This document shows positions 26,026 through 33,306 of a stretch of DNA of 64,000 bases, piece after piece. The notes under the pieces are model-generated. The model worked only from the letters and a program-made list of their open reading frames with translations. It had not been told where the DNA came from and ran no database searches. Position 1 is the first letter of the stretch. Each line of letters begins with the position of its first letter. The stretch is from contig JAGCDE010000034.1 of the NCBI GenBank assembly GCA_017651315.1, positions 44,544 through 108,543 on the forward strand, written 5' to 3'. This stretch comes from Bacteroidaceae bacterium. GTDB taxonomy: Bacteria; Bacteroidota; Bacteroidia; Bacteroidales; Bacteroidaceae. The translations under genes and the position numbers were made by a program.

Positions 26026-27150
26026 ATGATACTCAAAAGGACAATGGTGACACTTGCCGCCATTGTCCTTGTCTTGAGTATTGTCCTGTGCGTCCACTCC
26101 ATCTCCGGCTTCGGACTGACAGGATGCAGCCAAGGCTCGTCCTGTAACCAGGTCTTGGGAAGCCGCTGGTCATTCCTGCTCGGAAGCATACCTGTCAGCG
26201 CATTGGCAACAGGTGCATATCTGATGCTTCTTTCATGCCTGCTGCTTTTGGACAGGCCAGGGACCGAACCGGAAACCAAACGTCTGCTCTATCACCTGAC
26301 ACTCTTCCTGAGCGGTGCCATTGCCGGCAGCGCCGTATGGTTCATCTTCCTCCAGCACCACATCATCCATGCATTCTGCCCCTATTGCATGACCGCCCAC
26401 ATACTCGGCATAATCCTCGCCATACTCTGCATCGTTTTCTGTGCAGGGAGGAAAGCCGGAAGGCGGATCCTGTACATAATGCTTGGATTGGTGGCAGCAG
26501 CGTCAATAGCGGTCTTGCAGCTGCTCACAACCCCGAGGAGCCTCTCCGAGAGAGGTTTTATCGAAGAACAGCTCATACTGCCCGACCCTGCGGAGATGCC
26601 GGTCATAGGCAATCCGAATGCGGAGCATCTGATAACCCTGCTGTTTGACTGGCAATGTTCGCACTGCCGCAAGCTCCACCTGATGCTTCCGGAAGTGACA
26701 GCCCTCATGAATGACAGCGTGGCGTTCGTCTGCTGCCCTGTGGCCTTGAGTCAGGAGTGCAATCCCTACATCCCGCCAGGACCAGATTCTTTCCAAGGTT
26801 CATGTGACCTGTTACGTATAGGTATGGCGCTTTGGAACACCGACCGCAAGGCGTTCAGGCAGTACGAAGAGTGGTATTTCAGTGCAGACCCGAAGAAAGG
26901 GTGGTATCCTCCATCGGCAGAAGAGGCATTGCGTAAAGCCGCCGCCCTCGCAGGAGAATCCAGGATGGAATCATCCATGAAGAGCGGCAGCATAGACAAA
27001 TACATATCCCAGATAACTGAGCTCTTCGGCAGGACCTCGATAAGAGGCCTCGGAGCCATTCCCCGGCTCATCTACAACGGGCAGGTCATGATTCCTGATG
27101 CCGACACCCCCGCCGATATGGCCGGCCTTGTCAGTTCACTCATACAATAG
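26026..27150 (+). CDS. VKOR-thioredoxin fusion, periplasmic disulfide-bond catalyst
   Basis: A 374-residue protein. The N-terminal half has four or more membrane helices and the VKOR cysteines: Cys34/Cys40 in TGCSQGSSCNQ and the redox pair Cys118/Cys121 in FCPYCM. The C-terminal half is a thioredoxin/DsbA-like domain with WQCSHC (Cys211/Cys214) and a cis-proline segment GLGAIPRLIYNG. Such fusions pass electrons from substrate thiols to quinone, making disulfides in the periplasm, and replace DsbA/DsbB. The ATG at 26026 was chosen over a TTG at 26011. It follows the cysteine-rich GH54 gene by 24 bp, suggesting it oxidises that enzyme. Confidence 0.9.
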   Translation: MILKRTMVTLAAIVLVLSIVLCVHSISGFGLTGCSQGSSCNQVLGSRWSFLLGSIPVSALATGAYLMLLSCLLLLDRPGTEPETKRLLYHLTLFLSGAIAGSAVWFIFLQHHIIHAFCPYCMTAHILGIILAILCIVFCAGRKAGRRILYIMLGLVAAASIAVLQLLTTPRSLSERGFIEEQLILPDPAEMPVIGNPNAEHLITLLFDWQCSHCRKLHLMLPEVTALMNDSVAFVCCPVALSQECNPYIPPGPDSFQGSCDLLRIGMALWNTDRKAFRQYEEWYFSADPKKGWYPPSAEEALRKAAALAGESRMESSMKSGSIDKYISQITELFGRTSIRGLGAIPRLIYNGQVMIPDADTPADMAGLVSSLIQ

Positions 27151-27194
27151 GTTGCCGCATCCGGGGATCCGGATTCCGGCTACGTACTTTCCGC

Positions 27195-27593
27195 TTATAA
27201 GGATTCCAACAGGAATGCAATCTCATCGCCCTTGCTCAGGCGTCCGTTCACGACACTCACAATAGTGACAGTGGCCTGCACGCATAGCTTAAGGTCTTCC
27301 TTGCGGTAGATATCCTGCTCGAAAATGAATCTGGCCCCCTCGCGGTGCAGGTTAAGGCAGGAAAGGAACACCTCCTGTCCGTGCAGAGGGTTCCTGTACT
27401 TAATGTTAATCTCCGAGACCATGGCGTCAATACCCTGTTCATGCCACCGGCTGAACGACTGCCCACGGCTCTGAAGCCATTTGTGGCGGGTATATTCCAG
27501 GTAGTGCTGATAGTTGGCGTTGTTCACCACGCCCTGCACGTCGCATTCGTAGTCACGGGTTTCAAGTTCGGTTGTAAAAAGATAATCTTTCAT
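27195..27593 (-). CDS. Hotdog-fold acyl-CoA thioesterase (YbgC/4-hydroxybenzoyl-CoA thioesterase type)
   Basis: A 132-residue hotdog protein. The opening ELETRDYECDVQGVVNNANYQHYLEYTRHKWL carries the family motif D-x-x-G-x-V-x-N-x-x-Y with the catalytic Asp. The helix is followed by INIKYRNPLHGQEVFLSCLNL, the typical second strand pair. These cytosolic enzymes hydrolyse acyl-CoA or acyl-ACP thioesters; the exact acyl group is not evident. Single gene, with a probable promoter at 27601. Confidence 0.85.
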   Translation of the reverse strand: MKDYLFTTELETRDYECDVQGVVNNANYQHYLEYTRHKWLQSRGQSFSRWHEQGIDAMVSEINIKYRNPLHGQEVFLSCLNLHREGARFIFEQDIYRKEDLKLCVQATVTIVSVVNGRLSKGDEIAFLLESL

Positions 27594-27600
27594 AGCGGTG

Positions 27601-27608
27601 CGAAGATA
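27601..27608 (-). promoter_or_regulatory. -7 box of the thioesterase gene
   Basis: Minus strand TATCTTCG (27608-27601), 7 bp above the start codon; no clear -33 box. The leader would be very short. Confidence 0.4.
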
Positions 27609-27674
27609 ATGTTTTTTTCCAATCCTGATGAGTTCTTTTTTCAGCCGATGACAGGAGGTGCCGGCTCCGGACGG

Positions 27675-27818
27675 TTGAGAAGAAAGAAAGCCGCCATTGA
27701 GAAAGAACTCAACAGCGGCTTTATTCCGTATTACCGGCTTCAGGCCAGATCAGCCCGCATGGATGGAATCGTTGAGCGGACCGGCATCATAACCATGCGC
27801 AGGTTCGGCCAGCCATAA
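27675..27818 (+). pseudogene. Fossil of a Uup C-terminal tail
   Basis: The frame from 27675 to the stop at 27818 contains IEKELNSGFIPYYRLQARSA, then RMDGIVERTGIITMRRF. It aligns with the intact Uup tail in this window (LEQELNSGTLPYDQLQQKSA, then RIGQIMERTDTITMRWL). The ATPase domains are absent. The region upstream is the divergent thioesterase promoter, so this is a 48-codon relic of a duplicated or moved uup gene. Confidence 0.75.
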
Positions 27819-27825
27819 GCCACGA

Positions 27826-28671
27826 TTATCTCTTGTAAAGCCAGAAGGTAAGACCGGCAGTGGAGCAGAAAGCCTCCTTCCCGTCATCGGAGACGACAAG
27901 CTTAATATCTCTGACAGCACGATAGTTTTCCATTACATCGCCCTGCTCTATATACCACGGCTGCTTGATTGCGAATGTCTGGGGATTCATGTTCGCGACA
28001 CCGTCGTCAACATACTCTCCGTACACCTCCGGATCATAAGAACCAGGGGCACCGTATGCCGACCAGCCATAGGAATCCCCATTGCGGAAAATGCCCTGCC
28101 AGAATGCGGGACTGTCGAATTTGAACACTCCATTCTCATGGGTATAGGTTCCGCGCACACGGAAACCCCATGCGAGGACATAAAGGTCTGCCACGCCGTT
28201 GTCCACAATCAGGGAGATCCAGTAGTCGTTGAAAACGCTGTTCTCATCGGCCGGTTTCACACCGTCATGCGGTGCATCCCACCTGCCGTTACCCAACTTG
28301 CCGGACTGGACATTGACGCCATCCTTGAATAAAAGCTGGAAATTGCGGACATTCGCATCGCCTCCGATAAACACAAGGGCAGTATTGCCACCCATGAGCC
28401 TGGCCTCCTTTTCATAGGCCTGCCCTCCTTCAGGAGCAAACTTCATCTTATTGTCACTGTTCAAGGTGCAGGTACCTTTCTCCTCGTCATAGCCTTTGAT
28501 GGAATACGACCCGTTCTCCTCAATCTTCAGAGTAAAGCCGGAATCATTCCACGTACCGACATAGTCCTTGATACTCATGGATTCATCATTCTTATCATCA
28601 TCCTTGTTGCAGGATGTGAATCCGAACGAGACAGCTGCCAGGGCAGCCAGAATAGTTAGTGTCCGTTTCAT
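27826..28671 (-). CDS. Lipoprotein, uncharacterised, lipocalin-like N-terminus
   Basis: A 281-residue lipoprotein with lipobox GFTSCNKDDD and an acidic linker after the cysteine (DDDKNDES), a surface-export-type signal in Bacteroidetes. The segment DYVGTWNDSGFTLKIEENGSYSIKG reads like the first strands of a lipocalin-type or META-like beta barrel. The rest is beta-rich with many Trp and Tyr residues. I recognise no enzymatic motif. It is monocistronic as far as the sequence shows. It lies upstream of, and divergent from, the thiamine uptake operon, with about 300 bp between the start codons. Confidence 0.65.
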   Translation of the reverse strand: MKRTLTILAALAAVSFGFTSCNKDDDKNDESMSIKDYVGTWNDSGFTLKIEENGSYSIKGYDEEKGTCTLNSDNKMKFAPEGGQAYEKEARLMGGNTALVFIGGDANVRNFQLLFKDGVNVQSGKLGNGRWDAPHDGVKPADENSVFNDYWISLIVDNGVADLYVLAWGFRVRGTYTHENGVFKFDSPAFWQGIFRNGDSYGWSAYGAPGSYDPEVYGEYVDDGVANMNPQTFAIKQPWYIEQGDVMENYRAVRDIKLVVSDDGKEAFCSTAGLTFWLYKR

Positions 28672-28826
28672 TTTTTCGTTGTTTTTGTTAAGTAATCATG
28701 AATGATAAGCAAAGATAGTGCTTTTTTACGATTCGGCAATAATCGGCAATAAATGTTGTCGCGATGATGACCATGAACACTTGAATAAAAAAGGTTAAAA
28801 GATGACGGATTACGGACAGAACACAT

Positions 28827-28834
28827 TACCTTTG
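28827..28834 (+). promoter_or_regulatory. -7 box of the thiamine uptake operon
   Basis: TACCTTTG, consensus. Transcription would begin near 28840, right at the 5' edge of the TPP aptamer. Confidence 0.5.
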
Positions 28835-28838
28835 CCGC

Positions 28839-28924
28839 CGAATGAAAGGGGGTGCCCCTGTGAGGGCTGAGATCATACCCTATGAACCTGATCCGGACAG
28901 TGCCGGCGGAGGGATTGGATTTCG
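28839..28924 (+). promoter_or_regulatory. TPP riboswitch aptamer (THI element)
   Basis: Conserved TPP-aptamer blocks are in order: GGGGTGCCCC (28850-28859 region), GGCTGAGA (28865-28872), ACCC (28877-28880), GAACCTGATC (28884-28893), the P4/P5 hairpin CCGGACAGTGCCGG (28893-28906) and GGAGGGA (28908-28914). CGAA at 28839-28842 can pair with TTCG at 28921-28924 to close P1. It binds thiamine pyrophosphate and controls the downstream TonB receptor and pnuT genes. Confidence 0.93.
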
Positions 28925-28942
28925 AATCTTGAACATAAGGTG

Positions 28943-28988
28943 TACCCTTTTCATTTGGATTAACCATCAAATCTATATGAAAAAGGTA
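28943..28988 (+). promoter_or_regulatory. Start-codon sequestering expression platform of the TPP riboswitch
   Basis: TACCCTTTTCAT (28943-28954) is complementary at 11 of 12 positions to ATGAAAAAGGTA (28977-28988), which includes the start codon. The same anti-start strand (CCCTTTTCATT, 28945-28955) can instead pair over 11 positions with AATGAAAGGGG (28841-28851) at the 5' end of the aptamer. The two helices are mutually exclusive, giving a translational switch. Confidence 0.6.
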
Positions 28989-31418
28989 TTTTTTTTGACC
29001 CTGAGCCTTATAGCGGCTACATCTGTCCAAGGCAGCGACGTAACAGAGTTTGAACCCGATTCCATAAGAGCGGAGAGACTGCAGGAGGTGGTGATAGACG
29101 GTGTGCGTGCACACGGAAACGAGCCTTTTGCCGTGACAGACATAGACCGGAGCCGGCTGGACAGCTACTCCAAGAGCGGACGCGAACTGCCGTTCCTCTT
29201 CGCCAGGACCCCCGGCGTGATTGCATGGAGTGACAACGGCACCGGCATCGGGACCACATATCTCAGGATTCGCGGAGCGGCTGACTCCCGCATCAACGTG
29301 ACTCTTGACGGCGTTCCGCTCAACTCACCCGAGGACCAGTGCGTGTTCTGGGCCAACATGAACAGCTATGCGTCACTGCTTGGGAGTGCCCAGGTACAGC
29401 GCGGTATAGGAACATCGACCGTAGGTGACGGCGCATTCGGCGGCTCGGTGGCCCTTACATCAAAGCTCCCCAATCCACGCAAGGGCTTTGAACTGACCGC
29501 ATCATACGGTTCCTTCAACACCCTGCGGCTTGGAGGCTCTTTCTCATCAGGAACCGTCATGAATAGCCTTATCATCGACGGCGCATACCATATTACGCAG
29601 ACCGACGGCTATATTCACGGCACTACAGGAAAGGCCGGCAGCTACTACGGCGGACTGCTCTGGACTCCAGGGGACAACGTCATGATACGCTACCGCAACA
29701 TAGGCAATTTCGAGAACACAGGCCAGGCATGGAACGGAGTGACTGCAGGCACGGATGACTTGAGTATCATGGACGGCACGTATGGCGAAAGGACAGGCAT
29801 AAAGACCTACAGGGATATGTGGAATGCCGGATTAGGCAAATTCAACTCATTGTACGAGGCACTGACTGTCACACCGTTGGAACAGAAGACAGCGGGCAAC
29901 CCCTACTCTTACTCAACCAACCGTTATCAAATGAACGACGGATCATACTGGGACCGCACCACGGACAATTTCCGGCAGGACCACAACATACTCTCCTTTG
30001 CCTGGAACGTGAGCGATCACCTCTCCACATCGCTCACAGCCCACTACACATACGGCTACGGTTACTACGAGGAATTCCGTTATCAGAACAAGCTCAAGAA
30101 ATTCGGGCTTTCGAACTACAAAGCCCCGGACGGCACTACCGTAAAGAAGAGTGATTTCGTCCGCAAGAAAGGTCTGGAGCAGCACACATACGGCATAATA
30201 TGGAACACAGGCTACACGACAGTCCGTTCAGACCTGCGCAGCGGCATATCCTTCCAGCAGTTCAAGGGCAACCATTTCGGGCACATAACATACGTGGGGA
30301 ACCAGTCCCTGAGCGACTACCTGCTTGCCGACGGCAGATACACCTATTATGATTCCGACGCCTACAAGACAGACATAAGCGCATACATCAAGGCAGGATA
30401 CGATATAACCGGAAATCTCCACGCGTTTGCCGATGCCCAGTACCGTCACGTGGGTTACAGGACCGACGGATACAATGACAAGTTCATGGACAATGGCGAC
30501 GGCACCTACGGCAAGCACTGGCTTGACATAGACAAGGGATATGACTTCATCAACGCCAGGGCAGGCCTCACATGGATTGAAGGCGGCCACCGCCTGCACG
30601 CTCTCGCGGCAACTGCCGGGCGGGAGCCGGAGCGCAACAACTTTACTGACAACGGGACCTACCCTGCCCCTGAGCCCGAGTACATGGCGGATTTCGAGGC
30701 CGGATACAGCTATGAAGGTCTCATCTGGAATGCCGGAGTGAACCTCTACTACATGGATTACAGGAACCAGTTCGTACAGACCGGCCTCAAGAGTGACATA
30801 GGCGAGAACCTTACCACCAACATAAAGGGCTCTTACCGCGCCGGTGTGGAGCTGACGGCATCGGTGAACCCCTTCCCCTGGCTGGAAATTGAAGGCAATG
30901 CCGCACTGAGCCGCAACAGGATCAAGGACTTTGATGAGGTTGTGGAGGACTGGGATGACTGGGAAGGCAACCCCGATGCCGCCACATATCACTGTGATGG
31001 TGACGGCGACGGATTCCGTTCATTCCACTATGACAACTCCACCCTTGCATTCTCACCCTCGGCAATCCTGAACGGATTCATCAGTTTCAACTTCGGAAAA
31101 GTCAGGGCCACATGGCATACCGGCCATGTAAGCCGCCAGTATTTAGACAATACCGGGAACAGTGACCGCTCGCTGCCCGCCTATTCTCTCTCGGACCTCT
31201 CGTTCTCATACACTCTGCCCATGAGAAAAGTACTCAACAGTATCGTGATAGGCGCTGAACTGAACAACGTCCTGAATGCCCGTTGCGCCACCTCAGGCTG
31301 GGTTTATTCCGCCCTCTATGAAAGTGGTGGCCACGGCAATGACAACCGCTACTATCAGATTGGCTTCATTCCGGCCGCCGCCTTCTCTGCATTGGCTCAT
31401 GTAACTTTAAAATTCTGA
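28977..31418 (+). CDS. TonB-dependent outer-membrane receptor for thiamine or precursor
   Basis: An 813-residue receptor; MKKVFFLTLSLIAATSVQG is a signal peptide. The plug domain starts near residue 45 (LQEVVIDGVRAHGN) and includes PFLFARTPGVIAWSDNGTGIG and LRIRGAADSRINVTLDGVPLN. A 22-strand barrel follows, ending AAAFSALAHVTLKF with the terminal aromatic. It lacks an N-terminal carboxypeptidase-like domain. The substrate is inferred from the TPP riboswitch in its leader and the PnuT gene 6 bp downstream, a combination known from Bacteroides thiamine uptake loci. The ATG at 28977 is fixed by the signal peptide and by the riboswitch pairing. Confidence 0.9.
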   Translation: MKKVFFLTLSLIAATSVQGSDVTEFEPDSIRAERLQEVVIDGVRAHGNEPFAVTDIDRSRLDSYSKSGRELPFLFARTPGVIAWSDNGTGIGTTYLRIRGAADSRINVTLDGVPLNSPEDQCVFWANMNSYASLLGSAQVQRGIGTSTVGDGAFGGSVALTSKLPNPRKGFELTASYGSFNTLRLGGSFSSGTVMNSLIIDGAYHITQTDGYIHGTTGKAGSYYGGLLWTPGDNVMIRYRNIGNFENTGQAWNGVTAGTDDLSIMDGTYGERTGIKTYRDMWNAGLGKFNSLYEALTVTPLEQKTAGNPYSYSTNRYQMNDGSYWDRTTDNFRQDHNILSFAWNVSDHLSTSLTAHYTYGYGYYEEFRYQNKLKKFGLSNYKAPDGTTVKKSDFVRKKGLEQHTYGIIWNTGYTTVRSDLRSGISFQQFKGNHFGHITYVGNQSLSDYLLADGRYTYYDSDAYKTDISAYIKAGYDITGNLHAFADAQYRHVGYRTDGYNDKFMDNGDGTYGKHWLDIDKGYDFINARAGLTWIEGGHRLHALAATAGREPERNNFTDNGTYPAPEPEYMADFEAGYSYEGLIWNAGVNLYYMDYRNQFVQTGLKSDIGENLTTNIKGSYRAGVELTASVNPFPWLEIEGNAALSRNRIKDFDEVVEDWDDWEGNPDAATYHCDGDGDGFRSFHYDNSTLAFSPSAILNGFISFNFGKVRATWHTGHVSRQYLDNTGNSDRSLPAYSLSDLSFSYTLPMRKVLNSIVIGAELNNVLNARCATSGWVYSALYESGGHGNDNRYYQIGFIPAAAFSALAHVTLKF

Positions 31419-31424
31419 ACTCCC

Positions 31425-32081
31425 ATGTTATCAGATATATGGTCATATATTGCCGGTCAGTTCACCGGTATGGATTTCTGGGGTGCGATCCAGACTGCCG
31501 GACTAATCCTCAGTTTCATATACCTGTGGCTTGAGTTCCATCAGAGACCTCTCTTCTGGATTGTGAGTGCCATGTGCTCCATGATCTATGCCAGTGTCTA
31601 TTTCCACAGCAAGATATATGCCGACATGGGATTCAGCTGCTTTAACATCTGCATGTGCGTCTATGGCTTCATAAAGTGGCTCGGTTCCGGCCGGAAAGGC
31701 CCTGCGAGACAACACCCGGACACCTCCAAGAGTGAGAGCCGGATCGTATATCGCCATTTCCGTGCAGCCGAGTTCCGGACAGTCCTGGGAGCGGCAGCTC
31801 TCATCTGGGGCGCAATCTTCTGTATCCTACGGTTCCTGACAGATTCACCCGTTCCTGCCCTCGATGCATTGACCACTATGCTGAACATCGTAGGTACATG
31901 GGTCCTTGCACAGAAGATTATTGAGGTTTGGGGGATATGGTTCATGGTCAACGCCATCTCTATCTACATCTACTGCCGCCGGGGACTGCATCTGACCACG
32001 ATACTTCTCTACGGATTCTATCTCGGCGCATCGGTCTATGGCTACATCAAATGGCGGCGGCGCGGCAGGCTCATGTATTAG
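31425..32081 (+). CDS. pnuT: PnuC-family thiamine transporter PnuT
   Basis: A 218-residue integral membrane protein with about seven hydrophobic helices and conserved PnuC family features such as IYLWLEFHQRPLFWIVSAMCS near residue 33 and the C-terminal LYGFYLGASVYGYIKW. PnuC-type carriers move nicotinamide riboside or vitamins across the inner membrane by facilitated diffusion; members under TPP riboswitch control carry thiamine. It lies 6 bp downstream of the TonB receptor. A thiamine pyrophosphokinase gene, which often completes this operon and traps the vitamin, is not present in this window. Confidence 0.88.
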   Translation: MLSDIWSYIAGQFTGMDFWGAIQTAGLILSFIYLWLEFHQRPLFWIVSAMCSMIYASVYFHSKIYADMGFSCFNICMCVYGFIKWLGSGRKGPARQHPDTSKSESRIVYRHFRAAEFRTVLGAAALIWGAIFCILRFLTDSPVPALDALTTMLNIVGTWVLAQKIIEVWGIWFMVNAISIYIYCRRGLHLTTILLYGFYLGASVYGYIKWRRRGRLMY

Positions 32082-32153
32082 GATCTGGTTCATGGATTGA
32101 AAATTGTTGAAAACTAATCACTTTTTTTTATCCGTCAGTCATGATATAACAAG

Positions 32154-32161
32154 TATCTTTG
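32154..32161 (+). promoter_or_regulatory. -7 box of the PRTase-like/NCS1 permease unit
   Basis: TATCTTTG, consensus, 23 bp before the ATG at 32185. It implies a transcription unit separate from the riboswitch operon. Confidence 0.5.
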
Positions 32162-32184
32162 GATTCCAGAAAAAGTGTAGCATC

Positions 32185-33279
32185 ATGCAGCCTTATCTGG
32201 AAAAAACCTTCCTGCTGCCGGCAGGACATCACAACGAGACTGAAATCTACCGTTTAGACGGAGGTCAATTCATCAATAATTATTTCATTATCAGCAATGA
32301 AGGGACTCGTCATCTGCTTGCCTCCCCTGAGGTGACAGGCTACGGTTCCTATCTGTCCATGTGCGGTGCCACAAGCGACATGCTGGGTTGGCTAAGGCAG
32401 CAGGAGATGATGGGTGACAAGGCCGACATCATGACAATCCTGCGCGGCGGCCTCAACTATCCGCTCGAAGAGTGCTGTTACCGCAACGGTATCCGTGTCA
32501 GAAACATGGATTTCATTTCGTGCGAGCGGGTTATCCGCAACAACCAGATCACCGGCCTTGAAATCCGATACACCAAGCTCAACGCCCCCAATGACATAAC
32601 GATTCTGATAGGCGACATCATTGCGTCGGGTGAGACTCTTGCCCGCTGCATACGTTACATCATCTCCGAGTTCAAGCGTATGGGCGGCAGCATCCGCCGC
32701 ATGATATTCTTCACAATCGGCGGCACCCGCGCCATAGAGCTGTTTGAGGAGCTTACGCCGGAGTTCCGTTTCCATTGGCCGGAGTTCGAGGGCGTCACCT
32801 GCATCTTCTACGAGGGCATCTTCTCGGCCTACACGGACAAGGGAGTGACCGGCATCAGCTGGCCCCAGATAGATTTCTATTGGAAAGACGGCGTCATCTC
32901 ACCGGAGTTCCGCCGCTATGTGCTCTCCGATGACGACGCCCTGTTCGAGAAATGCATCATCTATGACGGAGGTGCACGGCGTTACGAGATTCCGGACCAT
33001 TATAACGAGGTGACTGAGTACTGGGAAGAAATAAAGAAAGTGGCCGACAACTTCAGTTTCAAGGATTTCCTGGACGAGAAAATAGGATACCGCACGCCCA
33101 TCGGCTACGAGGAGTGGCTCCGGCTCAACCACTACGGGGAACTGGACAGCAATGCCATGAATGAGCTCTATGTTTTCGAGCGGGAATTTGCCAGCCGATC
33201 GGAGGACAAGTCCATACGTAAGATTGCAGACCGGCGCCTCGGCGAATTCAGGGAAGCCCTGAAGGATTACATTCATTGA
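32185..33279 (+). CDS. Phosphoribosyltransferase-fold protein of unknown substrate
   Basis: A 364-residue soluble protein. The segment DITILIGDIIASGETLARCI near residue 137 is a PRPP-binding loop of type I phosphoribosyltransferases (hydrophobic strand, acidic residue, SGET). The preceding MTILRGGLNYPLEECCYR resembles the strand and loop that bind pyrophosphate. The C-terminal 170 residues are unfamiliar. The ATG at 32185 was used since upstream codons lie before the probable transcription start. It is followed at 27 bp by a CodB-like permease, suggesting nucleobase uptake followed by ribosylation, which is inference. Confidence 0.6.
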   Translation: MQPYLEKTFLLPAGHHNETEIYRLDGGQFINNYFIISNEGTRHLLASPEVTGYGSYLSMCGATSDMLGWLRQQEMMGDKADIMTILRGGLNYPLEECCYRNGIRVRNMDFISCERVIRNNQITGLEIRYTKLNAPNDITILIGDIIASGETLARCIRYIISEFKRMGGSIRRMIFFTIGGTRAIELFEELTPEFRFHWPEFEGVTCIFYEGIFSAYTDKGVTGISWPQIDFYWKDGVISPEFRRYVLSDDDALFEKCIIYDGGARRYEIPDHYNEVTEYWEEIKKVADNFSFKDFLDEKIGYRTPIGYEEWLRLNHYGELDSNAMNELYVFEREFASRSEDKSIRKIADRRLGEFREALKDYIH

Positions 33280-33306
33280 ACATAACAAACTAACTAAAAG
33301 AAAGAT

